A stretch of DNA of 64,000 bases from CAWAPD01 sp963783865 (lineage in GTDB: Bacteria > Actinomycetota > Thermoleophilia > UBA2241), in assembly GCA_963783865.1 (NCBI GenBank), contig CAWAPD010000004.1:124001-188000 (forward strand), written 5' to 3'. Both the position numbers and the translations under genes were made by a program. Below are positions 25,839-32,621 of this stretch, in pieces. The notes below the pieces were generated by a model that saw only the letters and a program-made list of their open reading frames with translations, was not told the DNA's origin and ran no database searches. The number at the start of each line of letters is the position of its first letter. The first letter of the stretch is position 1.

Positions 25839-26726
25839 ATGAGAGGCAAGATCGTCCTTGCAGTCGTGCTCTGCCTGGCCGTCGCTGCCGTGCTGGGCAT
25901 CGGAGCGGCGCCGGCGCGGGCAGCGGACGGCTGCGCCACCTGCCACACGACGCCCGCCACCGGCGACGCCCCGGCGCCGCACGTCTCCTACGTGGTCAGC
26001 GTTACCGACTGCACCGTCTGCCACGTCAATTGGACGGGGCCGCCCCATCCGGCTGTAAGCAGGGGGCTGCGGCTGAGCCTGTCGGGTCGCTCCACCAAGG
26101 GGGGCTACAAGCTGAACGGCCGGCTCTGGAACAGCAATACGATTGTGCCCGCACTTTCAGCCCACCCCGGGGTCGTCGTCTACCTCCAGCAGAGACTGTG
26201 GGGTGCGACCGCGTGGTCGGACCTGACGCAGGTGACCACCGCCAGCAGTCCTTCTGTCCCTGGCAGCTACACCTTCACGGTGACTTCACCGTCACCCTTC
26301 CCGGCCTACCGGGCGATCGCCCAGGGTCATGTCTGGCCGACGCCGACGGGAGCCCTCTTCAAGCCGAAAAGGACGACGCTGCTGCCGACACCGGATCTGA
26401 CGCTCGAGGTTCGGGGCTTCACGCCTGGGCGGCCGCTCACGCCAATGACTGTCAAGCTCGGGCACACTCTCACGGTGAGCGGCGCCGTGGAGCCGGCCGA
26501 CCTGGGAGGGAGAGTCACTATCCACGTCAGGAAGCATGTCGCAGACACGTGGGCCACGCGTGTCACCGTGAGACGCGCCATCGACTCGGCGGGGACCTAC
26601 CGCTGGAGGTGGACGCCGACGGGCCGCGGCGAGTTCCGTGTGTTCGCCAGGATCACGGCTACGGTCGCCCACAGATCCGTTGTGACGCGCTTTCCGCTGG
26701 GGCGCAACTCCATCGACGTGTATTGA
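25839..26726 (+). CDS. secreted two-heme c-type cytochrome-like protein with beta-sandwich repeats
   Basis: 295 residues, with GGAAGGAGG seven bases before the ATG. A signal peptide (about residues 1-29, ending ARAA) is followed at once by two heme-binding motifs, CATCH (about 32-36) and CTVCH (about 57-61). The remaining 225 residues look like two beta-rich, Ig-like domains: GLRLSLSGRSTKGGYKLNGRLW... and TVKLGHTLTVSGAVEPADLGGRVTIHV.... It should therefore be an extracytoplasmic heme protein, perhaps for electron exchange at the surface, but no known family was recognised. It lies alone between tRNA-Leu and a tRNA-Leu fragment and is followed by a hairpin. Acquisition by transfer is possible. 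Confidence 0.7.
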   Translation: MRGKIVLAVVLCLAVAAVLGIGAAPARAADGCATCHTTPATGDAPAPHVSYVVSVTDCTVCHVNWTGPPHPAVSRGLRLSLSGRSTKGGYKLNGRLWNSNTIVPALSAHPGVVVYLQQRLWGATAWSDLTQVTTASSPSVPGSYTFTVTSPSPFPAYRAIAQGHVWPTPTGALFKPKRTTLLPTPDLTLEVRGFTPGRPLTPMTVKLGHTLTVSGAVEPADLGGRVTIHVRKHVADTWATRVTVRRAIDSAGTYRWRWTPTGRGEFRVFARITATVAHRSVVTRFPLGRNSIDVY

Positions 26727-26785
26727 TCTGAGGGCCACACCGGGAGCACTGCATGAGCACATCGGTCTCTCGCGGGCCGGCAAGG

Positions 26786-26823
26786 GAGCGGCCCGGACCC
26801 CGTCGGCCGGGTCCGGGCCGCTC
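26786..26823 (+). terminator. hairpin after the two-heme protein gene (15-bp stem, 8-nt loop)
   Basis: Bases 26786-26800 pair perfectly with 26809-26823. It lies 60 bases past the stop codon; there is no T-run. Confidence 0.55.
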
Positions 26824-26995
26824 GCCTCGCACGGAGGCCCTGCGCCCGTAAGGCCAGCGGGTCTCTGCCGCGTCAGATCGTCAGCCGCCTGCTGCCAACG
26901 AATCTGCCAACATCGGACATGTGCGGCGGTAGTTGCAGAGCGTCGGTGCGCCTGAGTGTGTCTCCTTCCGTGCCTGCGAGCGTGCTCGGCGATGT

Positions 26996-27052
26996 CTCAA
27001 GATCCGGTGATGCGAAAGCATCGTGCGGGTTCGACCCCCGCCTTCGGCACCA
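26996..27052 (+). pseudogene. tRNA-Leu 3' half (anticodon loop to CCA), 5' half missing
   Basis: The 57 bases run from the anticodon loop CTCAAGA (CAA anticodon) through TCCGG, a variable arm ATGC-GAAA-GCAT, the T-arm GCGGGTTCGACCCCCGC and CTTCGGC-ACCA. It aligns without gaps to 25348-25404 of the intact tRNA-Leu, differing in the variable-arm core, one loop base and two T-loop-side bases. No matching D-arm or acceptor 5' strand precedes it. It is either the distal attachment site of an integrated element or a broken second tRNA-Leu gene. Confidence 0.8.
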
Positions 27053-27557
27053 AGACTCCCCGGCCGACGACCTGACGACGATCCTGCTCCACGCCCTACC
27101 GGGCCGCGGAACGCACCACGGCAAGCCTCGGAATATGGGCAGGCCCGCTGAGGTGCACAAGCCGAGTAAATGATAGGGGCGGACGGCTCCCCCTCGGGCC
27201 ATCCGCCCCCATGTTCCGGTAACGACGACGAACGGTACCGGATCTGGCCGGTTGGAGCGCCGCGAGCGTTGCCGGGCGAGAGTTGTGCGCTCTCGCACTG
27301 TCAGTATCGCTTCTGCAGAACCGAAGTTGATGGAACGTGCGCCTAGTCGCCCGCCGCCGACGCCGCTGGATCCCCACCGCCTATGCCGGTCGACGTCCCC
27401 GGGAACGGCAGCAGCCCCGCCTCTTGCCTGGGGGGGTACTCGCGGGAAGAGGACAGGGCCGTGGGTGCTGCCGGTGCACCTGGGTGGGTCCGCAGGTGCA
27501 ACGCGTACTTCTTCGGCGGCGAGGCCGGCGAACCTTAGTGCAATCCGCCGTTGGGGG
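27053..27557. other. gene-free region after the tRNA fragment
   Basis: About 500 bases without a convincing gene. A hairpin with arms GGGGCGGA and TCCGCCCC spans 27176-27209. Otherwise nothing is recognised. Together with 25405-25838 and 26727-26995 this makes an unusually empty 2-kb zone around one gene. Confidence 0.55.
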
Positions 27558-28643
27558 CTAGTCGGCGGGCAGCAGCGGGGCCAGCACCCTCGCGACCCGC
27601 GGCGTCCACTTGGCCTGACCGCTGGCGTAGAGGTGGACGAGATCGTAGAAATCGGCGTCGACCAGGCCGGCGCTGAGGTTGAGATTCACGTAGGTGGCGC
27701 CGGTGTCGGCGGCGATCGAACGGGCCGCCTCGCGGTACATCGAGCGGTACTCGTCCCACGCATGGCCGATGTACTGCTGGTCCTGCGGCGTCTCCATCAG
27801 GACCACGGCGAACCCCTTCGCCTGGGCGACCTCGACGCAGCGGCGCAGGATAAACGCGTTGAGGTCGAAGTTGGCGAAGAACGGTCCGTTGCCGCGGCCC
27901 CGCCCGTTCACCCAGTTGGCGACGTTGGTCAGCTTGCCGTCGGGCGTGAGCGGGGCCAGGTGGCTATAGCGATGCTCGCGGTAATCGACCGGCGCCCCGT
28001 CGAAGGCGTCGACGCCCCGCCGGCTGCGATACGAGTCGACGTACGCCACGATCCCGGGCCAGATCGAGGTCGGGTTGTCGCCGGCCGGATCGAGTTCCAC
28101 GGCGAGGTCGTGCAGGGCGGCCGACTTCATCGGCACGTAGTAACCGGTGAGGTTGTGGTAGATGGCCCGCGGCCCGGCCGAGAACGGGGCGTGGTGGACG
28201 TCGATGACGACCACGCCCCCCGTCGGCGGCAGGTTGTCGATCAGGGTCAGCGTCTCGGGGTAGTGCTGCTCGTGGCCGGCCAGGACCACGACGCCGGCGT
28301 GGCGCCCGTTCACGGCGGCCATCTCCCGGGAGAGCGTCGCCGGCGACGCGATGCATTCGCGCATCGACGAGCCGCCGAGCAGGTAGACGGTCGGTCTCGA
28401 CGGCCAGTCCTGCTCGAGCGCGCCGACGACGTAGGTGTAGCGGCCGTCGTCGTCCAGGGGGCCGCGGATGAACCTGGCCTGCGTGGTCGACAGGGTCTCG
28501 GCGCCACGCGCCCACTGCGCCTCGATCTTCGCCATCCCCCCGATGGCCAGGGCCGAGCAGACGAGCGCCAGGGGGCGGCGAGGCCGCAGGCCGAGCCGCC
28601 CGGCGGCGGCGGCGACCCGCAGGCTACGCGTGATCCACCTCAT
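27558..28643 (-). CDS. DltD-like SGNH-fold membrane protein (divergent paralog)
   Basis: 361 residues from ATG 28643. One N-terminal membrane helix (about 20-42) precedes an extracytoplasmic SGNH-type domain. The nucleophile block reads VYLLGGSSMRECI (about 98-110) and the C-terminal Asp-His block DADFYDLVHLYASGQAKW (about 330-347). It is clearly paralogous to the gene at 31488: both share LLGGS-x-x-REC, IDNLP/VDNVP, MKS-x-AL-x-D, GFxVVLME and the Asp-x-x-His end. DltD proteins finish transfer of an acyl group onto a cell-wall polymer. The reading frame is open far upstream, but a TGGTAGGGT promoter seven bases before the ATG suggests a leaderless message starting here. It is divergent from the acylation operon. 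Confidence 0.75.
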   Translation of the reverse strand: MRWITRSLRVAAAAGRLGLRPRRPLALVCSALAIGGMAKIEAQWARGAETLSTTQARFIRGPLDDDGRYTYVVGALEQDWPSRPTVYLLGGSSMRECIASPATLSREMAAVNGRHAGVVVLAGHEQHYPETLTLIDNLPPTGGVVVIDVHHAPFSAGPRAIYHNLTGYYVPMKSAALHDLAVELDPAGDNPTSIWPGIVAYVDSYRSRRGVDAFDGAPVDYREHRYSHLAPLTPDGKLTNVANWVNGRGRGNGPFFANFDLNAFILRRCVEVAQAKGFAVVLMETPQDQQYIGHAWDEYRSMYREAARSIAADTGATYVNLNLSAGLVDADFYDLVHLYASGQAKWTPRVARVLAPLLPAD

Positions 28644-28650
28644 GCGCCGC

Positions 28651-28659
28651 ACCCTACCA
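28651..28659 (-). promoter_or_regulatory. extended -10 (TGGTAGGGT) placed for a leaderless transcript
   Basis: On the minus strand TGG-TAGGGT is followed by seven bases and then the ATG of the DltD-like gene, the classical distance for leaderless actinobacterial mRNAs. Confidence 0.45.
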
Positions 28660-28710
28660 CGGTGCCCGCCGCCGGCGAAGCCGCGCCGGCGGGCCGCCGG
28701 CGCCGTCCTC

Positions 28711-28719
28711 TGGTACCAT
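28711..28719 (+). promoter_or_regulatory. extended -10 promoter of the acylation operon (TGGTACCAT)
   Basis: TGG followed by TACCAT, with about 65 bases to the flavoprotein start codon. It stands back to back with the promoter of the divergent DltD-like gene. Confidence 0.5.
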
Positions 28720-28790
28720 AAAGACGTTCCGGCCACAGGCTCGCGGTCGAGCCGCGTGTCGACAGGATCCCCCTGAGAGGAGAGTCGCTC

Positions 28791-29474
28791 ATGTCCGTGC
28801 GTCTGATCGGGTTGAACTGCAGCCCCCGCGACGGCAGCAACAGCGGGCTGCTGCTCACCCATTCGCTCGAGCGCCTCGCGGAGACGTACGGCGACGACGT
28901 CGAGTACGACATCGTCCACCTGCGCGACCGTCATCTCGAGAACTGCCAGTACTGCGACGTCTGCGGCAAGACGAAGGACGGCCGCTACGTGCCCTGCATC
29001 ATGTCCAAGAAGGACGAGGTGCAGGAGATCCTCGACGGCATGGTCGCCGCCGACGGCATCCTCGTCGCCACCCCCGTGTACTTCGGCCTGCCGTCGGACC
29101 TCTTCTCCAAGTTCATCATGCGCACGCGCGTGCTGCGCCACCAGGACTTCAAGCTGGCCAATCGGCCGGTGGGCATCATGGCGATCGCCGCCCGCCGTTC
29201 CGGCGGCGCCGAGACCGCCATCATGTCGTCGTGGCTGCCGCTGATCCGCGGCGGCTGCCTGATCGTCGGCAACGGCGACGCAACCTGCCAGTTCGGCGCC
29301 TACGGTTGGGCCGGCGCCCGCGGCCACATCCTGACCGACGAATGGGGCCTGGAGCAGGGGTTCCAGACCGCCCAGCGTGTGTATACTGTCGCGAAGGTCG
29401 TCCGGGCCGGCATCGACGCCCTCGGGTTCGAGAGCCCCATGTCCTTCTCGTACTCGAGCGGCACGCGTCCCTGA
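28791..29474 (+). CDS. NADPH-dependent FMN reductase / iron-sulfur flavoprotein-like
   Basis: 227 residues with GAGAGGAGA upstream of the ATG. It has a flavodoxin-like fold: LIGLNCSPRDGSNSGLLL binds the FMN phosphate, and ATPVYFGLPSDLFSKFIMR surrounds the isoalloxazine. A compact cysteine cluster (CQYCDVC, then ten residues, then Cys; about residues 44-61) resembles the 4Fe-4S site of Isf flavoproteins, though the last spacing is longer. The role may be electron transfer or reduction of a small substrate. It is the first gene of the Dlt-like operon, 46 bases before the acyl carrier gene. Why an acylation system carries a flavoprotein is not known; it may modify the acyl group. Confidence 0.8.
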   Translation: MSVRLIGLNCSPRDGSNSGLLLTHSLERLAETYGDDVEYDIVHLRDRHLENCQYCDVCGKTKDGRYVPCIMSKKDEVQEILDGMVAADGILVATPVYFGLPSDLFSKFIMRTRVLRHQDFKLANRPVGIMAIAARRSGGAETAIMSSWLPLIRGGCLIVGNGDATCQFGAYGWAGARGHILTDEWGLEQGFQTAQRVYTVAKVVRAGIDALGFESPMSFSYSSGTRP

Positions 29475-29520
29475 CCCTCGCCGTCCTGCCCGTCCAGTCT
29501 CAGCAGAGGAGATCTGCCGC

Positions 29521-29775
29521 ATGAGCGATGCCGACAAGATCCTGGAGTTCCTGAGCGACGAGGCCGACGATCTGCCCGACGGTGTCGAGATCACGGCCGA
29601 CACGTCGCTGTTCCGCGACCAGCTGCTCGACTCGATGAACCTGACGAACGTGATCTCGTTCCTCGAGGAGACCTTCCACATCAGGGTCGGCGCCATGGAC
29701 ATCGTGTACGAGAACCTCGACACGGTGAACCACATGCTCGCCTACATCGCCCGCAAGCAGGCGGTCGCGACCTGA
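29521..29775 (+). CDS. acyl carrier protein (DltC-like)
   Basis: 84 residues, with AGGAG about eleven bases before the ATG. It is small, acidic and helical. The motif LLDSMNLTNVISFLEETFHI has the Asp-Ser pair whose Ser (about residue 38) would carry the phosphopantetheine arm. In Dlt systems the carrier (DltC) holds the activated D-alanyl group as a thioester for the MBOAT enzyme. Here the neighbours are a DltX-like microprotein, an adenylating enzyme, a DltD-like protein and an MBOAT, so this is very likely the carrier of the same pathway. Its stop overlaps the next ATG by one base (TGATG). Confidence 0.88.
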   Translation: MSDADKILEFLSDEADDLPDGVEITADTSLFRDQLLDSMNLTNVISFLEETFHIRVGAMDIVYENLDTVNHMLAYIARKQAVAT

Positions 29776-30005
29776 TGGACGAGGTCCAGGCTCGGGCCGC
29801 GGCGGCGTCGCCGCCGGAGGCGGGCGACGCCGCCGCGGCCGGCCGGCCCGCCGAGGCCGTCCCGGCTGCCGTCCCCCGCTACGCCGCCTACTACCGGCTC
29901 GGTCTCGCCGCCCAGGTGATCGTCTGGAGCCTGATCTTCCTCGGCCTGGCGATCGTCATCGCCACCGGCGGCCACCTCACCGAGTTCAGGTACGTCGGCT
30001 TCTAG
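29775..30005 (+). CDS. DltX-like membrane microprotein with C-terminal FxYxxF motif
   Basis: 76 residues. The first 35 are Ala/Pro-rich; one membrane helix (about 43-65: LAAQVIVWSLIFLGLAIVIA) follows, and the protein ends exactly with FRYVGF. This is the FxYxxF motif of DltX, whose tyrosine is thought to be the acyl relay between the MBOAT enzyme DltB and DltD. Size, single helix, motif position and gene context all agree. It is longer than firmicute DltX (about 50 residues) because of the N-terminal tail, which is encoded by an 18-bp perfect inverted repeat. It overlaps the carrier gene by one base, and the adenylating enzyme starts ten bases later. Confidence 0.8.
   Translation: MDEVQARAAAASPPEAGDAAAAGRPAEAVPAAVPRYAAYYRLGLAAQVIVWSLIFLGLAIVIATGGHLTEFRYVGF
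29795..29840. repeat. perfect inverted repeat inside the DltX-like gene (18-bp arms, 10-nt spacer)
   Basis: Bases 29795-29812 pair exactly with 29823-29840. It encodes the Ala-rich stretch RAAAASPPEAGDAAAAG of the disordered N-terminus. Confidence 0.88.
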
Positions 30006-30015
30006 CCGCGGCGCG

Positions 30016-31491
30016 ATGGACGACGCGGTAGCCACACTGCTCGAGCACACGCACGCGCGCCCCGACGCGGCGCTGCTCCTCACCGGAGGCCGCACCTACA
30101 CCTACGCCGACTTCACCGGCCGCGCGTACGCGATGGTCGAGCGCCTGCGCGCGGCCGGGTTCCAGCGAGGCGACCGCGTGGCGACGCTGCTCGAGGAGTA
30201 CGACGACTTCTTCGTGGCGGCGCTGGCCATCTGGATGGCAGGCGGCTGCCTCGTCCCCCTCAACACCAGCCTGCCGGCGAGCGACGTGGAGTGGCTCGTG
30301 GGCAAGGCGCGGCCGGTGCTGCTGCTGGTCCCGGACGGTGGCGGGGAGCGCGTGCACGGCGTGCACGCGCTCCCCGCCGCCGCCGCCGACCTGCAGCCGG
30401 CGGCCGCGCCGGCCGATCTGCGCCCCGTGACCGGCGACGAGCTGGCGATGATCATGTTCACCTCGGGCACGACGGGGCTGCCGAAGGGCGTCTGCCAGCA
30501 CCTGCGGGCGATCAGCGGCAACGCCTCGCTGGTCGCCGAGGCGCTACGCCTGACGGCCGGCGACCGCATCTTCATCAACACGCCCCCCTACTTCACCAGC
30601 GGCGTCTGCCACTTCCTCACGCTCATGGCCAACGGCGGCGGCGTCGCCGGCCGCCAGGGCTTCTTCTTCGGCACCTCGCTGCTCGACGAGATGCGAGAGC
30701 TCGGCTGCACCGGCTTCGGCGGCGCGCCGGCTCACCTGGTGCGCGTGGTCGAGCCGCTCGAGGAGCCGGTCGGCGACGGCGGCCTGCGCTTCTGGATGAG
30801 CTCGGGCGACCACCTGCCTCTCAGGACCATCGAGCGCACGCGCGAGATGCTGCCCGGGATCGGGATCTTCAACGTCTACGGGCTGACCGAGGTCTCGGGC
30901 CGCCTCTGCATCCTGCGCCCAGATGAGCTCGACCTGCGCGTCGGCTCGGTCGGGCGGCCGTTCGGCGACATGACCGTGACCGTCCGCGACCCCGAGGGCG
31001 GCGAGGCGGCGCCGGGCGAGAGCGGCGAGCTCTACGTCACCGGCTCGCTGGTCATGCAGGGCTACCTCGACGAGCCCGCGATCACGGCCGCCGCGCTTAC
31101 GCCGCTCGGGTTCCGGACCGGGGACTTCGGCCACACCGACGCCGACGGCTACGTGTGGGTCGAAGGCCGCAAGGACGACATCATCAAGCGTGGCGGCGAG
31201 AAGGTCTCGACCGTGCACATCCAGCAGGCGCTCCTGGCCACCGGCCTGGTCGCCGACGCGGCGGTCGTGGCCGCCGACGACGAGATCCTCGGCCACGTGC
31301 CCGTGGCCTTCGTCGTGGCGTCGTCGGCCGACGGCTACGACCGCCGCGCGCTGATGCGCGCCCTCAAGGCGGCGCTGCCGGCCACCTCGCTGCCGAGCAA
31401 GGTCGTGCCTCTGGACGAGATCCCGCGCACCGGTTCGGGCAAGGCGATCCGGGCCGAGCTGCTGGCCCGCCTCGAGGGGGGCGCCGAGTGA
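30016..31491 (+). CDS. AMP-forming acyl-adenylating enzyme (DltA position, acyl-CoA ligase-like)
   Basis: 491 residues. The ANL-family motifs are complete: MFTSGTTGLPKGV (phosphate loop, about 149-161), NVYGLTEVSG, YRTGD-type FRTGDFGH, EGRKDDIIKRGGEKVS and the catalytic lysine in IPRTGSGKAIR. In the operon it takes the place of DltA, which charges the carrier with D-alanine. However, the Asp that holds the alpha-amino group in DltA (in its FDLSV stretch) is replaced (PPYFTSGV), and the Cys of its CGE stretch is replaced (SSGD). The substrate is therefore probably a carboxylic acid without an alpha-amino group. It overlaps the DltD-like gene by four bases. Confidence 0.85.
   Translation: MDDAVATLLEHTHARPDAALLLTGGRTYTYADFTGRAYAMVERLRAAGFQRGDRVATLLEEYDDFFVAALAIWMAGGCLVPLNTSLPASDVEWLVGKARPVLLLVPDGGGERVHGVHALPAAAADLQPAAAPADLRPVTGDELAMIMFTSGTTGLPKGVCQHLRAISGNASLVAEALRLTAGDRIFINTPPYFTSGVCHFLTLMANGGGVAGRQGFFFGTSLLDEMRELGCTGFGGAPAHLVRVVEPLEEPVGDGGLRFWMSSGDHLPLRTIERTREMLPGIGIFNVYGLTEVSGRLCILRPDELDLRVGSVGRPFGDMTVTVRDPEGGEAAPGESGELYVTGSLVMQGYLDEPAITAAALTPLGFRTGDFGHTDADGYVWVEGRKDDIIKRGGEKVSTVHIQQALLATGLVADAAVVAADDEILGHVPVAFVVASSADGYDRRALMRALKAALPATSLPSKVVPLDEIPRTGSGKAIRAELLARLEGGAE
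30340..30378. repeat. perfect inverted repeat inside the adenylating-enzyme gene (18-bp arms, 3-nt spacer)
   Basis: Bases 30340-30357 pair exactly with 30361-30378 around GGC. It encodes GGGERVHGVHALPA in a poorly conserved loop. Confidence 0.9.
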
Positions 31492-32621
31492 CCCCGCCGG
31501 GCGCCCGGGCCCCTGACGCCGCGCCCTCACGCCGTTCGGCGTTCGGGCGCGGCTTCTGGAACCCGAACCCGCTCTTCATCGTCGGCGGCCTGCTCGTGAC
31601 CCTGATCGGCCTGGCCCTGCTGCAGCACAGCTTCGTCAGCGGCAGCTTCACGGCCATCCCCGAGGACCGCTTCGTGCGCACGGCGCACGACGACTGGGGC
31701 GCGGTCACGTATCGCGTCGGCGAGCTCAAGCAGCAGCCGCCCGGCCGGCCGATGGTCTACCTGCTGGGCGGCTCGAACGTCCGCGAGTGCATCCCCAGCG
31801 AGCAGAGCCTGGCTGCTGCGCTGAGCGCGGCCGGCGCCGGCTCGCCACCGGCCGTCGGCGTCGCCGACCTGGGCTCGATGAACCAGAACTTCGGCGAGAG
31901 CATGGCCGTCGTCGACAACGTCCCCGTCGCCGACGGCGGTGTCATCGTGATCGGCGTCAACCACAGCCGCTTCGCCTACAGCCCGGCCGTGTGCGAGGAC
32001 GAGATCAAGGGGCGGGAGCTCGTCATGAAGTCTCCCGCCCTGAACGACTTCGCCCGCGCTCGCGGCCGCGGCGAGCGCATCCAGTCGATCCTGCCGGGCA
32101 TCCTCGGCTACTTCACCAGCTACGTGAAGCAGACCGGCGGCACGCTCGGGCATCTGGGCCTGCCGTCGCATCTGTACCTGCAGCACAAGTACTCGCAGGC
32201 CCGTATCTCGACGCCGTCGGTCAAGGAGAAGTACGTGCACCGCTGGCTGAGCCAGCAGGGCAGGCCCGGCGGCGCGTTCGACCAGTACTTCGCCTACAAC
32301 GGCGAGCTTCTCGACGCCATGGTCCGGCTGGCCGAGTCCCGGGGCTTCCAGGTCGTGCTGATGGAGGTACCCGAGAACAAGGCCGTCGTCGGGGCGCGGT
32401 TCGACCGCTACAAGCAGGTCTACCAGCCGTTCCTGCGCGACCTGGCCGCCAAGGACGGGGCGAGCTACGTCGACTTCGTGCCCTCGCTCGACCTCCCGAA
32501 CGACGACTTCTTCGACCTCACGCACCTGGTCGAGCCCGGTCGCGTCAAGTGGCAGGGGGCCCTGGTGGAGGCGATCGCGCCGATCCTCCATCGGTCCGCC
32601 CAGTCGGGCGCCGCCCAGTGA
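31488..32621 (+). CDS. DltD-like SGNH-fold acyl-transfer protein
   Basis: 377 residues from a GTG overlapping the previous stop. A membrane anchor (about 30-50) is followed by the extracytoplasmic SGNH-like domain with VYLLGGSNVRECI (about 86-98) and NDDFFDLTHLVEPGRVKW (about 343-360), giving a Ser-Asp-His triad. DltD works outside the membrane with DltB. The same architecture and motifs occur in the divergent gene at 27558. The distance to firmicute DltD is large, so the name is by architecture and context. It overlaps the MBOAT gene by four bases. Confidence 0.8.
   Translation: MTPPGARAPDAAPSRRSAFGRGFWNPNPLFIVGGLLVTLIGLALLQHSFVSGSFTAIPEDRFVRTAHDDWGAVTYRVGELKQQPPGRPMVYLLGGSNVRECIPSEQSLAAALSAAGAGSPPAVGVADLGSMNQNFGESMAVVDNVPVADGGVIVIGVNHSRFAYSPAVCEDEIKGRELVMKSPALNDFARARGRGERIQSILPGILGYFTSYVKQTGGTLGHLGLPSHLYLQHKYSQARISTPSVKEKYVHRWLSQQGRPGGAFDQYFAYNGELLDAMVRLAESRGFQVVLMEVPENKAVVGARFDRYKQVYQPFLRDLAAKDGASYVDFVPSLDLPNDDFFDLTHLVEPGRVKWQGALVEAIAPILHRSAQSGAAQ

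Noticed and set aside
26996..27052. A second functional tRNA-Leu gene
   Set aside because: The sequence starts only at the anticodon loop; no matching 5' acceptor strand, D-arm or 5' anticodon stem is present.
26919..27298. Short proteins overlapping the tRNA-Leu fragment on both strands
   Set aside because: They are translations of tRNA sequence and flanking noncoding DNA, a frequent annotation artefact.
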